DNA of 11,547 nt from Bacteroidota bacterium (GTDB taxonomy: Bacteria; Bacteroidota; Bacteroidia; Bacteroidales; UBA1402). The stretch is from the NCBI GenBank assembly GCA_030706285.1, contig JAUZOU010000057.1:1-11547 (forward strand). Direction: 5' to 3'. The stretch's first letter is position 1; every line of letters starts with the position of its first letter. Shown here one piece after another: positions 1 to 7,309 of the stretch. The translations under genes were made by a program, and so were the position numbers. The notes under the pieces are model-generated. The model had not been told where the DNA came from, did not search any database, and saw only the letters and a program-made list of their open reading frames with translations.

Positions 1-912
1 AACTTTTGCCGTTCCCTGAGTCGATAGATAGGATGACTGGACAAAATAAGAATCCTCTGAGCCAGGTCTGGCGGGACCAGGTTTGTAATAATTGTTGACC
101 AGGTTTGCCCGATGCGCTTTATTGGTAATATCTCCGCCATAACAGGAATTAGGTTTTCCCCAATTGTAAACGACATTGTTTACATAATCAACCAGGACAT
201 CAAGATCATTGCTTCTGGCTCCGTTGAAGCGGGGCGTCCGGTTGTTATTGTGTGCCAGCAGGTTATGATGGAACGTGGCTGTCTGACCTCCCCACTGGGC
301 GGCATAGCTTCTGGCTCCTTTCGCATGGCCGCAAGCATACAGTCCTTCATGCAGCAAACACCACTGAATGGTCGTATTGTTGTTGTCATAGATGGTCATG
401 TTTTCTTCGCCTGACCAGCCGAAGGTACAATGATCAACGATCCAGTTGCTGGAATTTTCTATTCCTACGGAACCGCCCGCTAAAAAAGCCGTGTCACCCT
501 TTAGCCCTATCCTAAAACGCATATGCCTGATTACAAGATTGCTACTTCCTCCAAAATTACACTTGCCACCTCGAATGCAAATGCCGTCACCGGGGGCTGT
601 CTGACCGGCAATGGTCGTTCCGGCAGTCCGGCTACACCGGATGTCCGCTACCAACTGAATTAATCCGGATACCCTGAACACAACGGTGAGCGGAGAGGTC
701 GAATATTGCTTCAATGCCCAACGGAAACTACCTTCTGTCGTGCCATTGGCATCATCCAACAAATTGGTTACTTCAACGACTTTGCCACCTCGTCCCCCGG
801 TAGCATTCCTACCATACCCTTCTGCCGTCGGAAAAGCTGGAGCCGCCGCATTTGCCGTGGCGACCATCAAACTGGTCAACAGAAACGCCACAAAACAGTT
901 TTTTCTATTCAT
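1..912 (-). CDS. Secreted pectate lyase, PL1 family, 3' end missing
   Basis: This is the N-terminal 304 residues of a right-handed beta-helix pectate lyase. Such enzymes cleave alpha-1,4-galacturonan by Ca2+-dependent beta-elimination, outside the cell or in the periplasm. The reading frame is open from the ATG at 912-910 to base 1 with no stop, so the C-terminus lies off the left edge. Residues 1-22 form a signal peptide (basic start, hydrophobic core, ANA before AAPAFP). The mature protein opens with the AFPTAEGYGRNATGGRGG stretch (26-43) typical of Bacteroidota PL1 lyases. Residues 157-176 carry the VDHCTFGW block with acidic residues (D160, E169, E170), the expected Ca2+-site region. HNLLAHNNNRTPRF (216-229) holds R225 and R228, one of which is the likely catalytic base by analogy to PL1. 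Many Asn-rich beta-helix turns are visible. It follows susD after a 114-nt spacer, so it may be the next gene of the operon or start its own transcript. A pectin lyase or another PL1 subfamily specificity cannot be excluded. Confidence 0.93.
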   Translation of the reverse strand, partial: MNRKNCFVAFLLTSLMVATANAAAPAFPTAEGYGRNATGGRGGKVVEVTNLLDDANGTTEGSFRWALKQYSTSPLTVVFRVSGLIQLVADIRCSRTAGTTIAGQTAPGDGICIRGGKCNFGGSSNLVIRHMRFRIGLKGDTAFLAGGSVGIENSSNWIVDHCTFGWSGEENMTIYDNNNTTIQWCLLHEGLYACGHAKGARSYAAQWGGQTATFHHNLLAHNNNRTPRFNGARSNDLDVLVDYVNNVVYNWGKPNSCYGGDITNKAHRANLVNNYYKPGPARPGSEDSYFVQSSYLSTQGTAKV

Positions 913-922
913 CTGATACTAT
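905..922 (-). repeat. Start-proximal shared block, pectate lyase copy
   Basis: The minus-strand sequence ATAGTATCAGATGAATAG spans the last 10 nt of the spacer and the first codons of the pectate lyase gene. It matches the block over the GH78 start (10100-10083) at 16 of 18 positions, both differences being transitions. The ATG occupies the same place in both copies. Confidence 0.6.
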
Positions 923-1026
923 TTAATTTTAAGACAAATACAACGCCGCATGCCGATGATCGTCTGCTTGGGTGCCTGATTCTGACATACTCGTTTCATT
1001 TGACGTTAATCCTATAAGAAATCGGC
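913..1026 (-). promoter_or_regulatory. susD-pectate lyase spacer with leader shared with GH78
   Basis: This 114-nt gap is much longer than the other gaps downstream of the GH78 gene (7 to 38 nt). Read on the minus strand, it contains AAATGAAACGAGTATG (1001-986) and ends in ATAGTATCAG directly before the lyase ATG. Both blocks recur, with only transitions, in the spacer before the GH78 gene, at nearly the same distance from the start codon. A weak match to the Bacteroides -7 promoter element (TGTATTTG against TAnnTTTG) lies about 30 nt upstream of the ATG, but I see no good -33 TTTG partner. No terminator-like hairpin follows susD. A shared promoter, processing site or leader element is inferred, not shown. 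Confidence 0.45.
986..1001 (-). repeat. Distal shared block, pectate lyase copy
   Basis: The minus-strand sequence AAATGAAACGAGTATG lies 73 nt upstream of the pectate lyase ATG. It matches the block upstream of the GH78 gene at 15 of 16 positions, with a single C/T transition. Confidence 0.6.
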
Positions 1027-2904
1027 TCACTCTGCCAGTGGATCAAATGTGCCGTATCCCCATCCGATGGTCTGCTTCAACGCGGTTGAATTGGAAAACA
1101 TGGATGTCTGAATCGGTGCAAAATAATAACCTGACAAATAATGGAGACCATTAATACCAGCCGTTGCATCATAGTCAAACACTTTGATGCCGGCAACCCT
1201 GAAATATGTATAATAATTGCTCTTTGTCAACGTCAGCGTATCCTTGATGGCGGCAAATTCAGCCAGCCCCTGTTCTGTCAGTTTTTGAGTATATAATCTC
1301 AATCCTGTCCGTTTCATCCCATTCAACTTATGAGTTCTGGACGTCAGGTCACGGGTAAACATCATTCGGCGTCTTAAATCCCAATAGCGCTGGTTCTCAA
1401 AGGCAAGTTCCACCTGACGTTCATTCATGATGACATCCAGCATGTATTCACCGTAGGATCCGAATCCGGCAGGAGTGGAACTGGAAATTCCGTAAAACCC
1501 ATCACCTGCTTCAATACCTGCCCTTGCACGAAGTAACCCAATCAATGAAGCCGCTTCACCGGCATGCGAGCCATCCAGTTTATACAATTCATTGGCACAT
1601 TCCGCCAGATTGAGCACCACTTCTGCAAAGCGGATTTCAATCCAGGCTATTGAGCCTTTTGACAAGTTGTCTTTGGTTAAGGTCGGATCGGACGCTTTGC
1701 GGCAGTAAAATCCGGAAACCGGAATGCGGGAACCTTCTTCAGCTGTCTTATAATAGCTCCATTGCTTCCTGGAGGTTGACCCGGCAAAATTCCATGTACC
1801 GCCATTATAGGCTATCGTATAATAAAAGCGGGGGTCTCTGTTTATCCAATAATACAACGAATCATAGGTTGAACCAGCCTCATCGATACGTTTGCCGTTT
1901 ATCATCGGAAAAGCCTTAACCAGATTCCAGGTCGGATTGACATAATCTCCGGCCCCACCTCCTGAGGAAGGCCTTATGACAGACTCCCAATTATGGGTAT
2001 AATTTTTGCCTGTATATAAACTAACCATAATAGCCTCCGGATTTGAAACGGCCGGTGTGGTGAATATATTCCCAAAATTGCTCATTAACCCGTAACCATT
2101 AGCGAGCAGACTATCATAAGCGATTTTATTGGCCGTGTAGGCTGCTTCCCATCTCGCCTTCAAAGAAGCATCCGGAATGTTATAGGCTGCAATGAAAGTA
2201 CCGTTATCTCCTGTAAAGGAATCTCTTTCACAAAACATCGGGCTGGCGAAACTCATCAACACCCGGCCCTTGTAAGCCATCGCCGCACCGCTGGTTAACC
2301 TTCCAAAGTCCGCATCGGTTTTTTCCCAACGCGCCGGCAGCACTTTCGCTGCAAAATCAAGGTCGGCCGTGATGAATGCAATACATTGAGCCGTCGACGA
2401 ACGAGGCACATCCAACTCATCCATCAACGGATCAAGCGGTTTGGCTAAAATGGGCACGCCACCAACGACCCTTACCAGCTCCCAATACTTGATGGCACGA
2501 AGAAAGCGGGCTTGTCCAAGCAATTGGTTCTTAAGCGTTTCTGACAAGTTGCTTTCATTGGTCATTTCAGTGATCATGATATTGATGCGGCGAAGCTTTG
2601 ACCACCAGTCATCGGAATAGACGACCGACATATTGATGTCAGCTTTGCCGTACAGGCATTTTGAACTTGAAATGCCCAACCCGTAGGCTTCTTCCGTATC
2701 GTTCATATTTCCGCCCCAGGCTGCACCGGGCAAATTGTCCAGATACAACTTGTCCAGGTATAGCGTCGCCATATCGGTATTATCCCAGATATAAGAACCT
2801 GCAGATTGAGGATCAGCTTTATCAATAACGTCCATACACCCATATAGCACCATTAACAGCAGGGATACAGACAACAACATACTCGTATTCTTTTTCATCT
2901 TCAT
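1027..2904 (-). CDS. SusD/RagB-family surface glycan-binding lipoprotein
   Basis: This 625-residue protein is the glycan-binding lid that sits on the SusC transporter at the cell surface and delivers oligosaccharides to it. The signal peptide ends in a lipobox, LYGC (20-23), and Cys23 is the predicted lipidated residue. It is followed by Asp25 and Asp28, which fits the acidic export signal of Bacteroidota surface lipoproteins. Helical repeats are visible in the N-terminal half: DDWWSKLRRINIMI (98-111) and QLLGQARFLRAIKYWELVRVVGGVP (127-151), the latter a typical SusD signature. The C-terminal RagB/SusD domain includes IRFAEVVLNLAECANEL (424-440) and the family signature NERQVELAFENQRYWDLRRR (494-513). 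Length is normal to slightly long for the family. The ATG lies 7 nt after the susC stop, so the two are translationally close and surely co-expressed. The ligand is not readable from sequence; the neighbouring lyase and rhamnosidase suggest a pectic oligosaccharide. Confidence 0.96.
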   Translation of the reverse strand: MKMKKNTSMLLSVSLLLMVLYGCMDVIDKADPQSAGSYIWDNTDMATLYLDKLYLDNLPGAAWGGNMNDTEEAYGLGISSSKCLYGKADINMSVVYSDDWWSKLRRINIMITEMTNESNLSETLKNQLLGQARFLRAIKYWELVRVVGGVPILAKPLDPLMDELDVPRSSTAQCIAFITADLDFAAKVLPARWEKTDADFGRLTSGAAMAYKGRVLMSFASPMFCERDSFTGDNGTFIAAYNIPDASLKARWEAAYTANKIAYDSLLANGYGLMSNFGNIFTTPAVSNPEAIMVSLYTGKNYTHNWESVIRPSSGGGAGDYVNPTWNLVKAFPMINGKRIDEAGSTYDSLYYWINRDPRFYYTIAYNGGTWNFAGSTSRKQWSYYKTAEEGSRIPVSGFYCRKASDPTLTKDNLSKGSIAWIEIRFAEVVLNLAECANELYKLDGSHAGEAASLIGLLRARAGIEAGDGFYGISSSTPAGFGSYGEYMLDVIMNERQVELAFENQRYWDLRRRMMFTRDLTSRTHKLNGMKRTGLRLYTQKLTEQGLAEFAAIKDTLTLTKSNYYTYFRVAGIKVFDYDATAGINGLHYLSGYYFAPIQTSMFSNSTALKQTIGWGYGTFDPLAE

Positions 2905-2911
2905 GGCAGTA

Positions 2912-5900
2912 TTATAAAGATAGATTCAAGCCTATATTGACCGTCCTCAATAGAGGATAATCGTAATATCTCGCCAGATTGGGGTCTTTGTACTTAAAGT
3001 CGCTGTAAAGCGTCAGCAAATTGGTACAGGTCATGAACAACCGGGTAAAAGGAATGGCACCAATCATCGGTAAATTTCTCGGTAAACTATAGGAAAGATT
3101 GATGTTGTTCATTCTCAGGATACTGGCAGACCTCATCCAAAACTCAGACGGTTGTTGATTCAGCGATTTATAAACAATACTCGGATAGGCTGCATCCTGA
3201 TTGTTGACAGTCCAACTGTCTTTCCAGTAGCTTAACGCATTAACGATCATGCCATTGTTTGTGTCATCATAATAGGGACCAGTCCGCTCCGATTTATGCA
3301 TAATGGTGTAGCCGCCCCATCCGCCCGTGAACGTAACATCCATACGGAGCGTTTTATAGGAAGCACCCAGGGAAAAGCCATAAGCAAAAGGCGTTCCGCT
3401 TTTTTTAGCCAACGGAACCATATCATATTCATTAACAATTCCATCCTTTTGATTGACATAATAGGTTTCACCTTTCGCCTTATCACCGGCTCTGGCTACA
3501 TCCTTAAAGATCAGCATACCGACAGCAGGCGTCTCACCCCAGAAAGTCATACCCGGATGATCTGACAGATAAGCGTCCACCTGGTCCTGGTTTTGGAAAA
3601 TGCCGGTTTTGCTGTAACTGTAATCAATCTTGTACCCATATTCTCCGACGTTGGTCGAATGACCTTCATACCAGGCGTATGTTCCCTTATAGGCAACGTC
3701 CTGCTGCCTGCGGATGACTTTATTGTCACCCCACGAAAAGTTGCCTTTAATGGTATAATTGGCATCATCACTGATTTTTCCGGTATATCCGGCCTCAATA
3801 TCCGTTCCCCACGCGTTAACGATCCCACTGTTGATTTTTGGAATACTGGAACCACTGGTTCCGACTATGTCCGTATAGGTGACGCTGGCATTATCAAAGA
3901 TGTCCCAGGTATGCTTGAAATAAGCATCAATGGAAAAATCCAGTTTGTTGTTCAGGAATTTCGTATCGATACCAACATTGTACGTCGAGGTCTTTTCCCA
4001 GGTGACGCCCTTGGTAACCAGTCCGTTCTTATTGACAGTCAATCCATTGGCCATTCCGGCATCTGTTCCGGTACCAAAATACTGTCCATCAGCAATACCA
4101 TATGACAGCAGGTATTCATAATTGCCAAGACCATTGTCCTGCCCGAGCAACCCCGCTGAAGCCCGTAACTTCAGGTAATCCATGAAAAAAACATGATCCT
4201 TGAAAAACGGTTCTTCAGAAATACGCCATCCCAATGCGGCCTGAGGGAAAAAGCCCCACTGATTTCCAGAAGCGAATTTGACAGAAGCTTCTTCACGGAA
4301 ACTGCTCTCGAACAAGTACTTGCCGTCATAATCGTAATTCAGGCGTCCGATAAAGCCCAATCGTCCGGCATTGGCTAAAGTTGAAGAGGCAAGGTCGACT
4401 GTTTTATAAGCATCCATCACCTGAAGCCCCGGTATTTGCTGATCGACTTTCCGGAGGGAGACACTGCTGCCTTTGTTTTCACTTTGTTCATAATTGAACA
4501 TACCGGATACATGATGCTTGCCAAATAATCTGTCATAAACCAGGCTGGCATTAAGCTGATAACTGTTGGATTTCCCGTAGTCCATCATCAGACGTTCATT
4601 ATCCCCCGTGTTTCTAAGACTAGAGGTTGTCGGTGCAGCCAGGTTGTACAGATGGCTATTGGTTCCGTACCGTTCGAACGCCCAGATTGTGTAGGGAGAG
4701 GTATATTGGATTTCACTGGTATGACCATCTGTATAACTGTACCTGACCGATGCCGTCAGACCTGGTATAAATTTAGGTTTGTAGGCCAGCGAGGCAAGGA
4801 CGTCCGTTGACATGTTTTGAGATCCCTTATAGCAATCGGATTCGAGCAAAGCAATCGGATTTTTGGTATTATCGGTTTGCACATACAAATCGCCGGATTT
4901 ATAGGGCTGCCAACGTGGCGTATAGAGCAACAACCCGTACATGCCGTTCATGTTGTCCTCATTGTCACCCTGCATATACGGATACCGTTTATCGTTGTTG
5001 CTAGTGCTAAGTTCCAGACCTGCAGTCAGTTCTGACGTAATGCTAGCTTCCAGACTTGAACGGATCGAATACTTCTTGACATTGATGTTGACAAAATTGC
5101 CTGTTTCATTCCATAAGGAACCGCCCACATAATAGCGCACCTTATCGGTTCCGCCACTCAGGTTGAGGTTGTTTCTGACCTGATAGGAATTTTTCCAGAC
5201 GGCATCCACCCAATTGTAGTCCAATGACTTGAATGCCTCCAGTTCATCCTGTGTATAGGCGGTCGGAAGGCTGTAATCAACCTCACTCGTAATACCGCCG
5301 ACCCTGCTGTATTCATTCATCAGGATCCCCTGATCATAAGCAGACAACATCTTGGGAAATAAGGTCGGATTTGTAAATCCGGCCTGCCCGGTATAACTGA
5401 TTTTTGGCTTCCCCTCCTTCCCCTTTTTCAGGGTAACGATGACGGCACCACCGGCAGCTCTGGCACCATAGACGGCGGCGGCGGCATCTTTCAGGATGGA
5501 CATGGATTCAATCTGATTGGGATCAAGCATGTCAAATTCATCCTGAGAGTCACAAATCACGCCATTTATAATGAATAACGGTTTATCCGATCCGGTTGAG
5601 AATGAACCGCTTGTACGAATCGTCAAAGGAGTGGTCGAACCGGGGCGTCCTGTCGTTTCGCTGATATTGACAGACGCCAGCTTTCCGACCAATGTCTGTG
5701 AAAGGTTGCCGGCGGGTATATCTTCTATCTCCTGGCCGCTCAAAGAAGACACTGAGCCCAGGAGGTTTTCCCGTTTTACGGTACCGTAACCGACAACCAC
5801 CGCTTCGCCAAGTTCTTTTGAATCATCAGACAAGACGATTTTCATTGGTGAACCGGTTGCCTTAACCATCTTGGCAATATACCCGATATACGAAACCATG

Positions 5901-6163
5901 AGATCCGCACCTGCCGGAGCAGAGAACTCAAATTTTCCGTTCAGGTCGGTGACCGTGCCCATCGTTGTGCCGGAAACATGAACACTGGCACCGATGATGG
6001 CTTCACCTTTGTTGTCCGTCACAATGCCACTCACCTTAATTTTTCCCTGTGCCAATGCAGTCATCGGCAAAAGAACCATAAACAGGCACATCAGAAGGCA
6101 CATGAGCCGGTTCCGGTCAAGATGCATTTTCCCCTCTGAGAGAAACAGTCGAATGTTTTTCAT
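2912..6163 (-). CDS. SusC/RagA-family TonB-linked outer membrane transporter
   Basis: This 1083-residue protein is an outer-membrane beta-barrel that imports oligosaccharides using TonB energy, paired with the SusD protein encoded 7 nt downstream. The order of domains is: signal peptide (cleavage expected after ALA, residues 36-38); a CarboxypepD-regulatory-like domain (about 43-112, with GIVTDNKGEAIIGASV and VSYIGY); a TonB box region (LGEAVVVGYG, 118-127); the plug (about 132-247, ending in VYGARAAGGAVIVTLKKG); then the 22-stranded barrel to the C-terminus, with the usual late motif about DPN and a final strand NIGLNLSL. No N-terminal FecR-interacting (STN) extension is present, so it does not look like an ECF-sigma-coupled transporter. 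Length is normal. The first ATG gives 12 polar or mixed residues before Met13; starting at Met13 (codon 6127-6125) gives a more compact signal peptide, so either start is possible. The substrate is inferred from the neighbouring enzymes to be a pectin fragment. Confidence 0.96.
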   Translation of the reverse strand: MKNIRLFLSEGKMHLDRNRLMCLLMCLFMVLLPMTALAQGKIKVSGIVTDNKGEAIIGASVHVSGTTMGTVTDLNGKFEFSAPAGADLMVSYIGYIAKMVKATGSPMKIVLSDDSKELGEAVVVGYGTVKRENLLGSVSSLSGQEIEDIPAGNLSQTLVGKLASVNISETTGRPGSTTPLTIRTSGSFSTGSDKPLFIINGVICDSQDEFDMLDPNQIESMSILKDAAAAVYGARAAGGAVIVTLKKGKEGKPKISYTGQAGFTNPTLFPKMLSAYDQGILMNEYSRVGGITSEVDYSLPTAYTQDELEAFKSLDYNWVDAVWKNSYQVRNNLNLSGGTDKVRYYVGGSLWNETGNFVNINVKKYSIRSSLEASITSELTAGLELSTSNNDKRYPYMQGDNEDNMNGMYGLLLYTPRWQPYKSGDLYVQTDNTKNPIALLESDCYKGSQNMSTDVLASLAYKPKFIPGLTASVRYSYTDGHTSEIQYTSPYTIWAFERYGTNSHLYNLAAPTTSSLRNTGDNERLMMDYGKSNSYQLNASLVYDRLFGKHHVSGMFNYEQSENKGSSVSLRKVDQQIPGLQVMDAYKTVDLASSTLANAGRLGFIGRLNYDYDGKYLFESSFREEASVKFASGNQWGFFPQAALGWRISEEPFFKDHVFFMDYLKLRASAGLLGQDNGLGNYEYLLSYGIADGQYFGTGTDAGMANGLTVNKNGLVTKGVTWEKTSTYNVGIDTKFLNNKLDFSIDAYFKHTWDIFDNASVTYTDIVGTSGSSIPKINSGIVNAWGTDIEAGYTGKISDDANYTIKGNFSWGDNKVIRRQQDVAYKGTYAWYEGHSTNVGEYGYKIDYSYSKTGIFQNQDQVDAYLSDHPGMTFWGETPAVGMLIFKDVARAGDKAKGETYYVNQKDGIVNEYDMVPLAKKSGTPFAYGFSLGASYKTLRMDVTFTGGWGGYTIMHKSERTGPYYDDTNNGMIVNALSYWKDSWTVNNQDAAYPSIVYKSLNQQPSEFWMRSASILRMNNINLSYSLPRNLPMIGAIPFTRLFMTCTNLLTLYSDFKYKDPNLARYYDYPLLRTVNIGLNLSL
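6125..6127 (-). other. Alternative start codon (Met13) for the SusC gene
   Basis: Met13 is followed by HLDRNR and then a long hydrophobic run ending in ALAQ, which is a complete signal peptide by itself. On the minus strand it is preceded by a purine-rich AGAGGGGAAA, better than anything in front of the upstream ATG at 6163-6161. The upstream ATG instead has the A/T-rich context seen before the other genes here. The sequence does not decide between them. Confidence 0.35.
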
Positions 6164-6201
6164 ATAAATTGATATTAGTAAAAGGTCACGTCAAAAGCAG
6201 G

Positions 6202-7272
6202 TCAAAGACAAATCTTTGTTGCTTTCGTTTTTCCGTTCAAACCGCACATCCGAACAAAATAAACGCCTTTGGGTAAATCGGTCAGGTTGATCACCTGCTG
6301 ATCATCATAGGATCTGACTGTTTGACCATACAGGTTGGAAACCTTCGACCAGACAGGCACTTCTGAGAAATTGACAATGCCGTTGCAGAAACGGATACTC
6401 TGTTCACCGGCTTTTGTTTTGTCGACGCCCATCCACTCGCCCCAGGTTATGCCGGAATTGGCTTCAAACGCGTCGTCATTCATATCTTCCAGCAACCCGA
6501 TCCCATAGATTCTCAGATCGTGTATCCGGAACAATTGAGCATTGGCATTGGCTCTGCTAAACCGGAGCATGACATCATCCAGGCTGATCTGATCTTCCCA
6601 GACCGTCCCTTTCGGACTGTTGTTCAAGCTTTCCCGTGAGGTAGAGTTGATCGTGTCATTGACATTGTTTCCTCGTTCATTGCGGATCAGCACCCAGGTT
6701 TTACCCTGATCCTTTGAATATTCCAGTCTGAAACCACGTTTGTTGCCAAAATTGGAAATGGTGTATTGGATCAGGTCGATGTGCATCATCTGACCGACCA
6801 CCACCCAGCCCTTGTCATAAGGCACTTCATTGATAGTCGTTGTATCAAGGACTGTGATGTTTCCAACCGATACACCCGGATTGGTCAGACCGATATGATC
6901 TCTTGCTGCGTTGGGGTAAACAGCTGTATCAATCGCGTAAAATGTTCCACTCTGCGTATCGCAGAACGGCTGGATCTCACAATTGTGCAAATAGACATTC
7001 GCTTTAAAGCCTGATGTTCCGCTGGTCCGCTTGATGCGAATGTTGGTCCAATTGTAATTGGTTGCCCGGTCAGTGGCATTGCACTGTAACGGATCGGAAG
7101 AATAAGTTCTGGTACTCGGCCAATTCTGAAAATTCTCGGAAAGAATTTCATCCCAGATCATTCCCGGATAAGGAATGGTCCACGCGGTATTATCATTCCC
7201 GGCTATGACCAGACTATAACAACCGAATACTAAGAGAGCCGTCAAGCTGAATCTGGTAAACTGTTTTTTCAT
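6202..7272 (-). CDS. Secreted protein of unknown function with T9SS-like C-terminal domain
   Basis: I do not recognise the main part of this 356-residue protein. Residues 1-24 are a signal peptide (KKQFTRF, then a hydrophobic stretch ending VIAG). A Cys at 18 follows VFG, but the -2 Phe makes a lipobox doubtful. Residues about 38-260 are beta-rich: LSENFQNWP (45-53) and GFRLEYSKDQGKTW (180-193) resemble jelly-roll or adhesin-type modules that bind sugars in Bacteroidota, but this is a similarity of pattern only. There are seven cysteines (18, 64, 98, 104, 296, 343, 355). Residues about 291-356 look like a T9SS type A sorting domain: VSNLYGQTV, then INLTDLPKGVYFVRM, then NGKTKATKICL. The usual YPNP entry motif is missing, so the tail may be degenerate. 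Gaps of 37 nt to the GH78 gene and 38 nt to susC put it firmly in the operon. It may be a surface or secreted pectin-binding protein or an enzyme; no catalytic motif is evident. Confidence 0.85.
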   Translation of the reverse strand: MKKQFTRFSLTALLVFGCYSLVIAGNDNTAWTIPYPGMIWDEILSENFQNWPSTRTYSSDPLQCNATDRATNYNWTNIRIKRTSGTSGFKANVYLHNCEIQPFCDTQSGTFYAIDTAVYPNAARDHIGLTNPGVSVGNITVLDTTTINEVPYDKGWVVVGQMMHIDLIQYTISNFGNKRGFRLEYSKDQGKTWVLIRNERGNNVNDTINSTSRESLNNSPKGTVWEDQISLDDVMLRFSRANANAQLFRIHDLRIYGIGLLEDMNDDAFEANSGITWGEWMGVDKTKAGEQSIRFCNGIVNFSEVPVWSKVSNLYGQTVRSYDDQQVINLTDLPKGVYFVRMCGLNGKTKATKICL

Positions 7273-7309
7273 AATGGTATGATTTAGATATTAAGTGTTT
7301 CTCGGTTTC

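Noticed and set aside
112..414. 100-codon plus-strand frame near the left edge
   Set aside because: It overlaps the pectate lyase on the opposite strand, and the minus-strand frame has a signal peptide and PL1 motifs.
940..960. Possible -7 promoter element before the pectate lyase (TGTATTTG)
   Set aside because: One mismatch to TAnnTTTG and no TTTG at a suitable distance upstream; too weak to annotate as a promoter.
3593..4105. 170-codon open frame on the plus strand
   Set aside because: It lies wholly opposite the well-supported SusC barrel region, has no recognisable domain, and reads as an antisense shadow.
6164..6201. TTTG followed by a T-rich stretch before susC, resembling a Bacteroides promoter
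   Set aside because: The -7 part (TCAATTTA) has two mismatches and the spacer is only 38 nt within a tight gene cluster; read-through is more likely.
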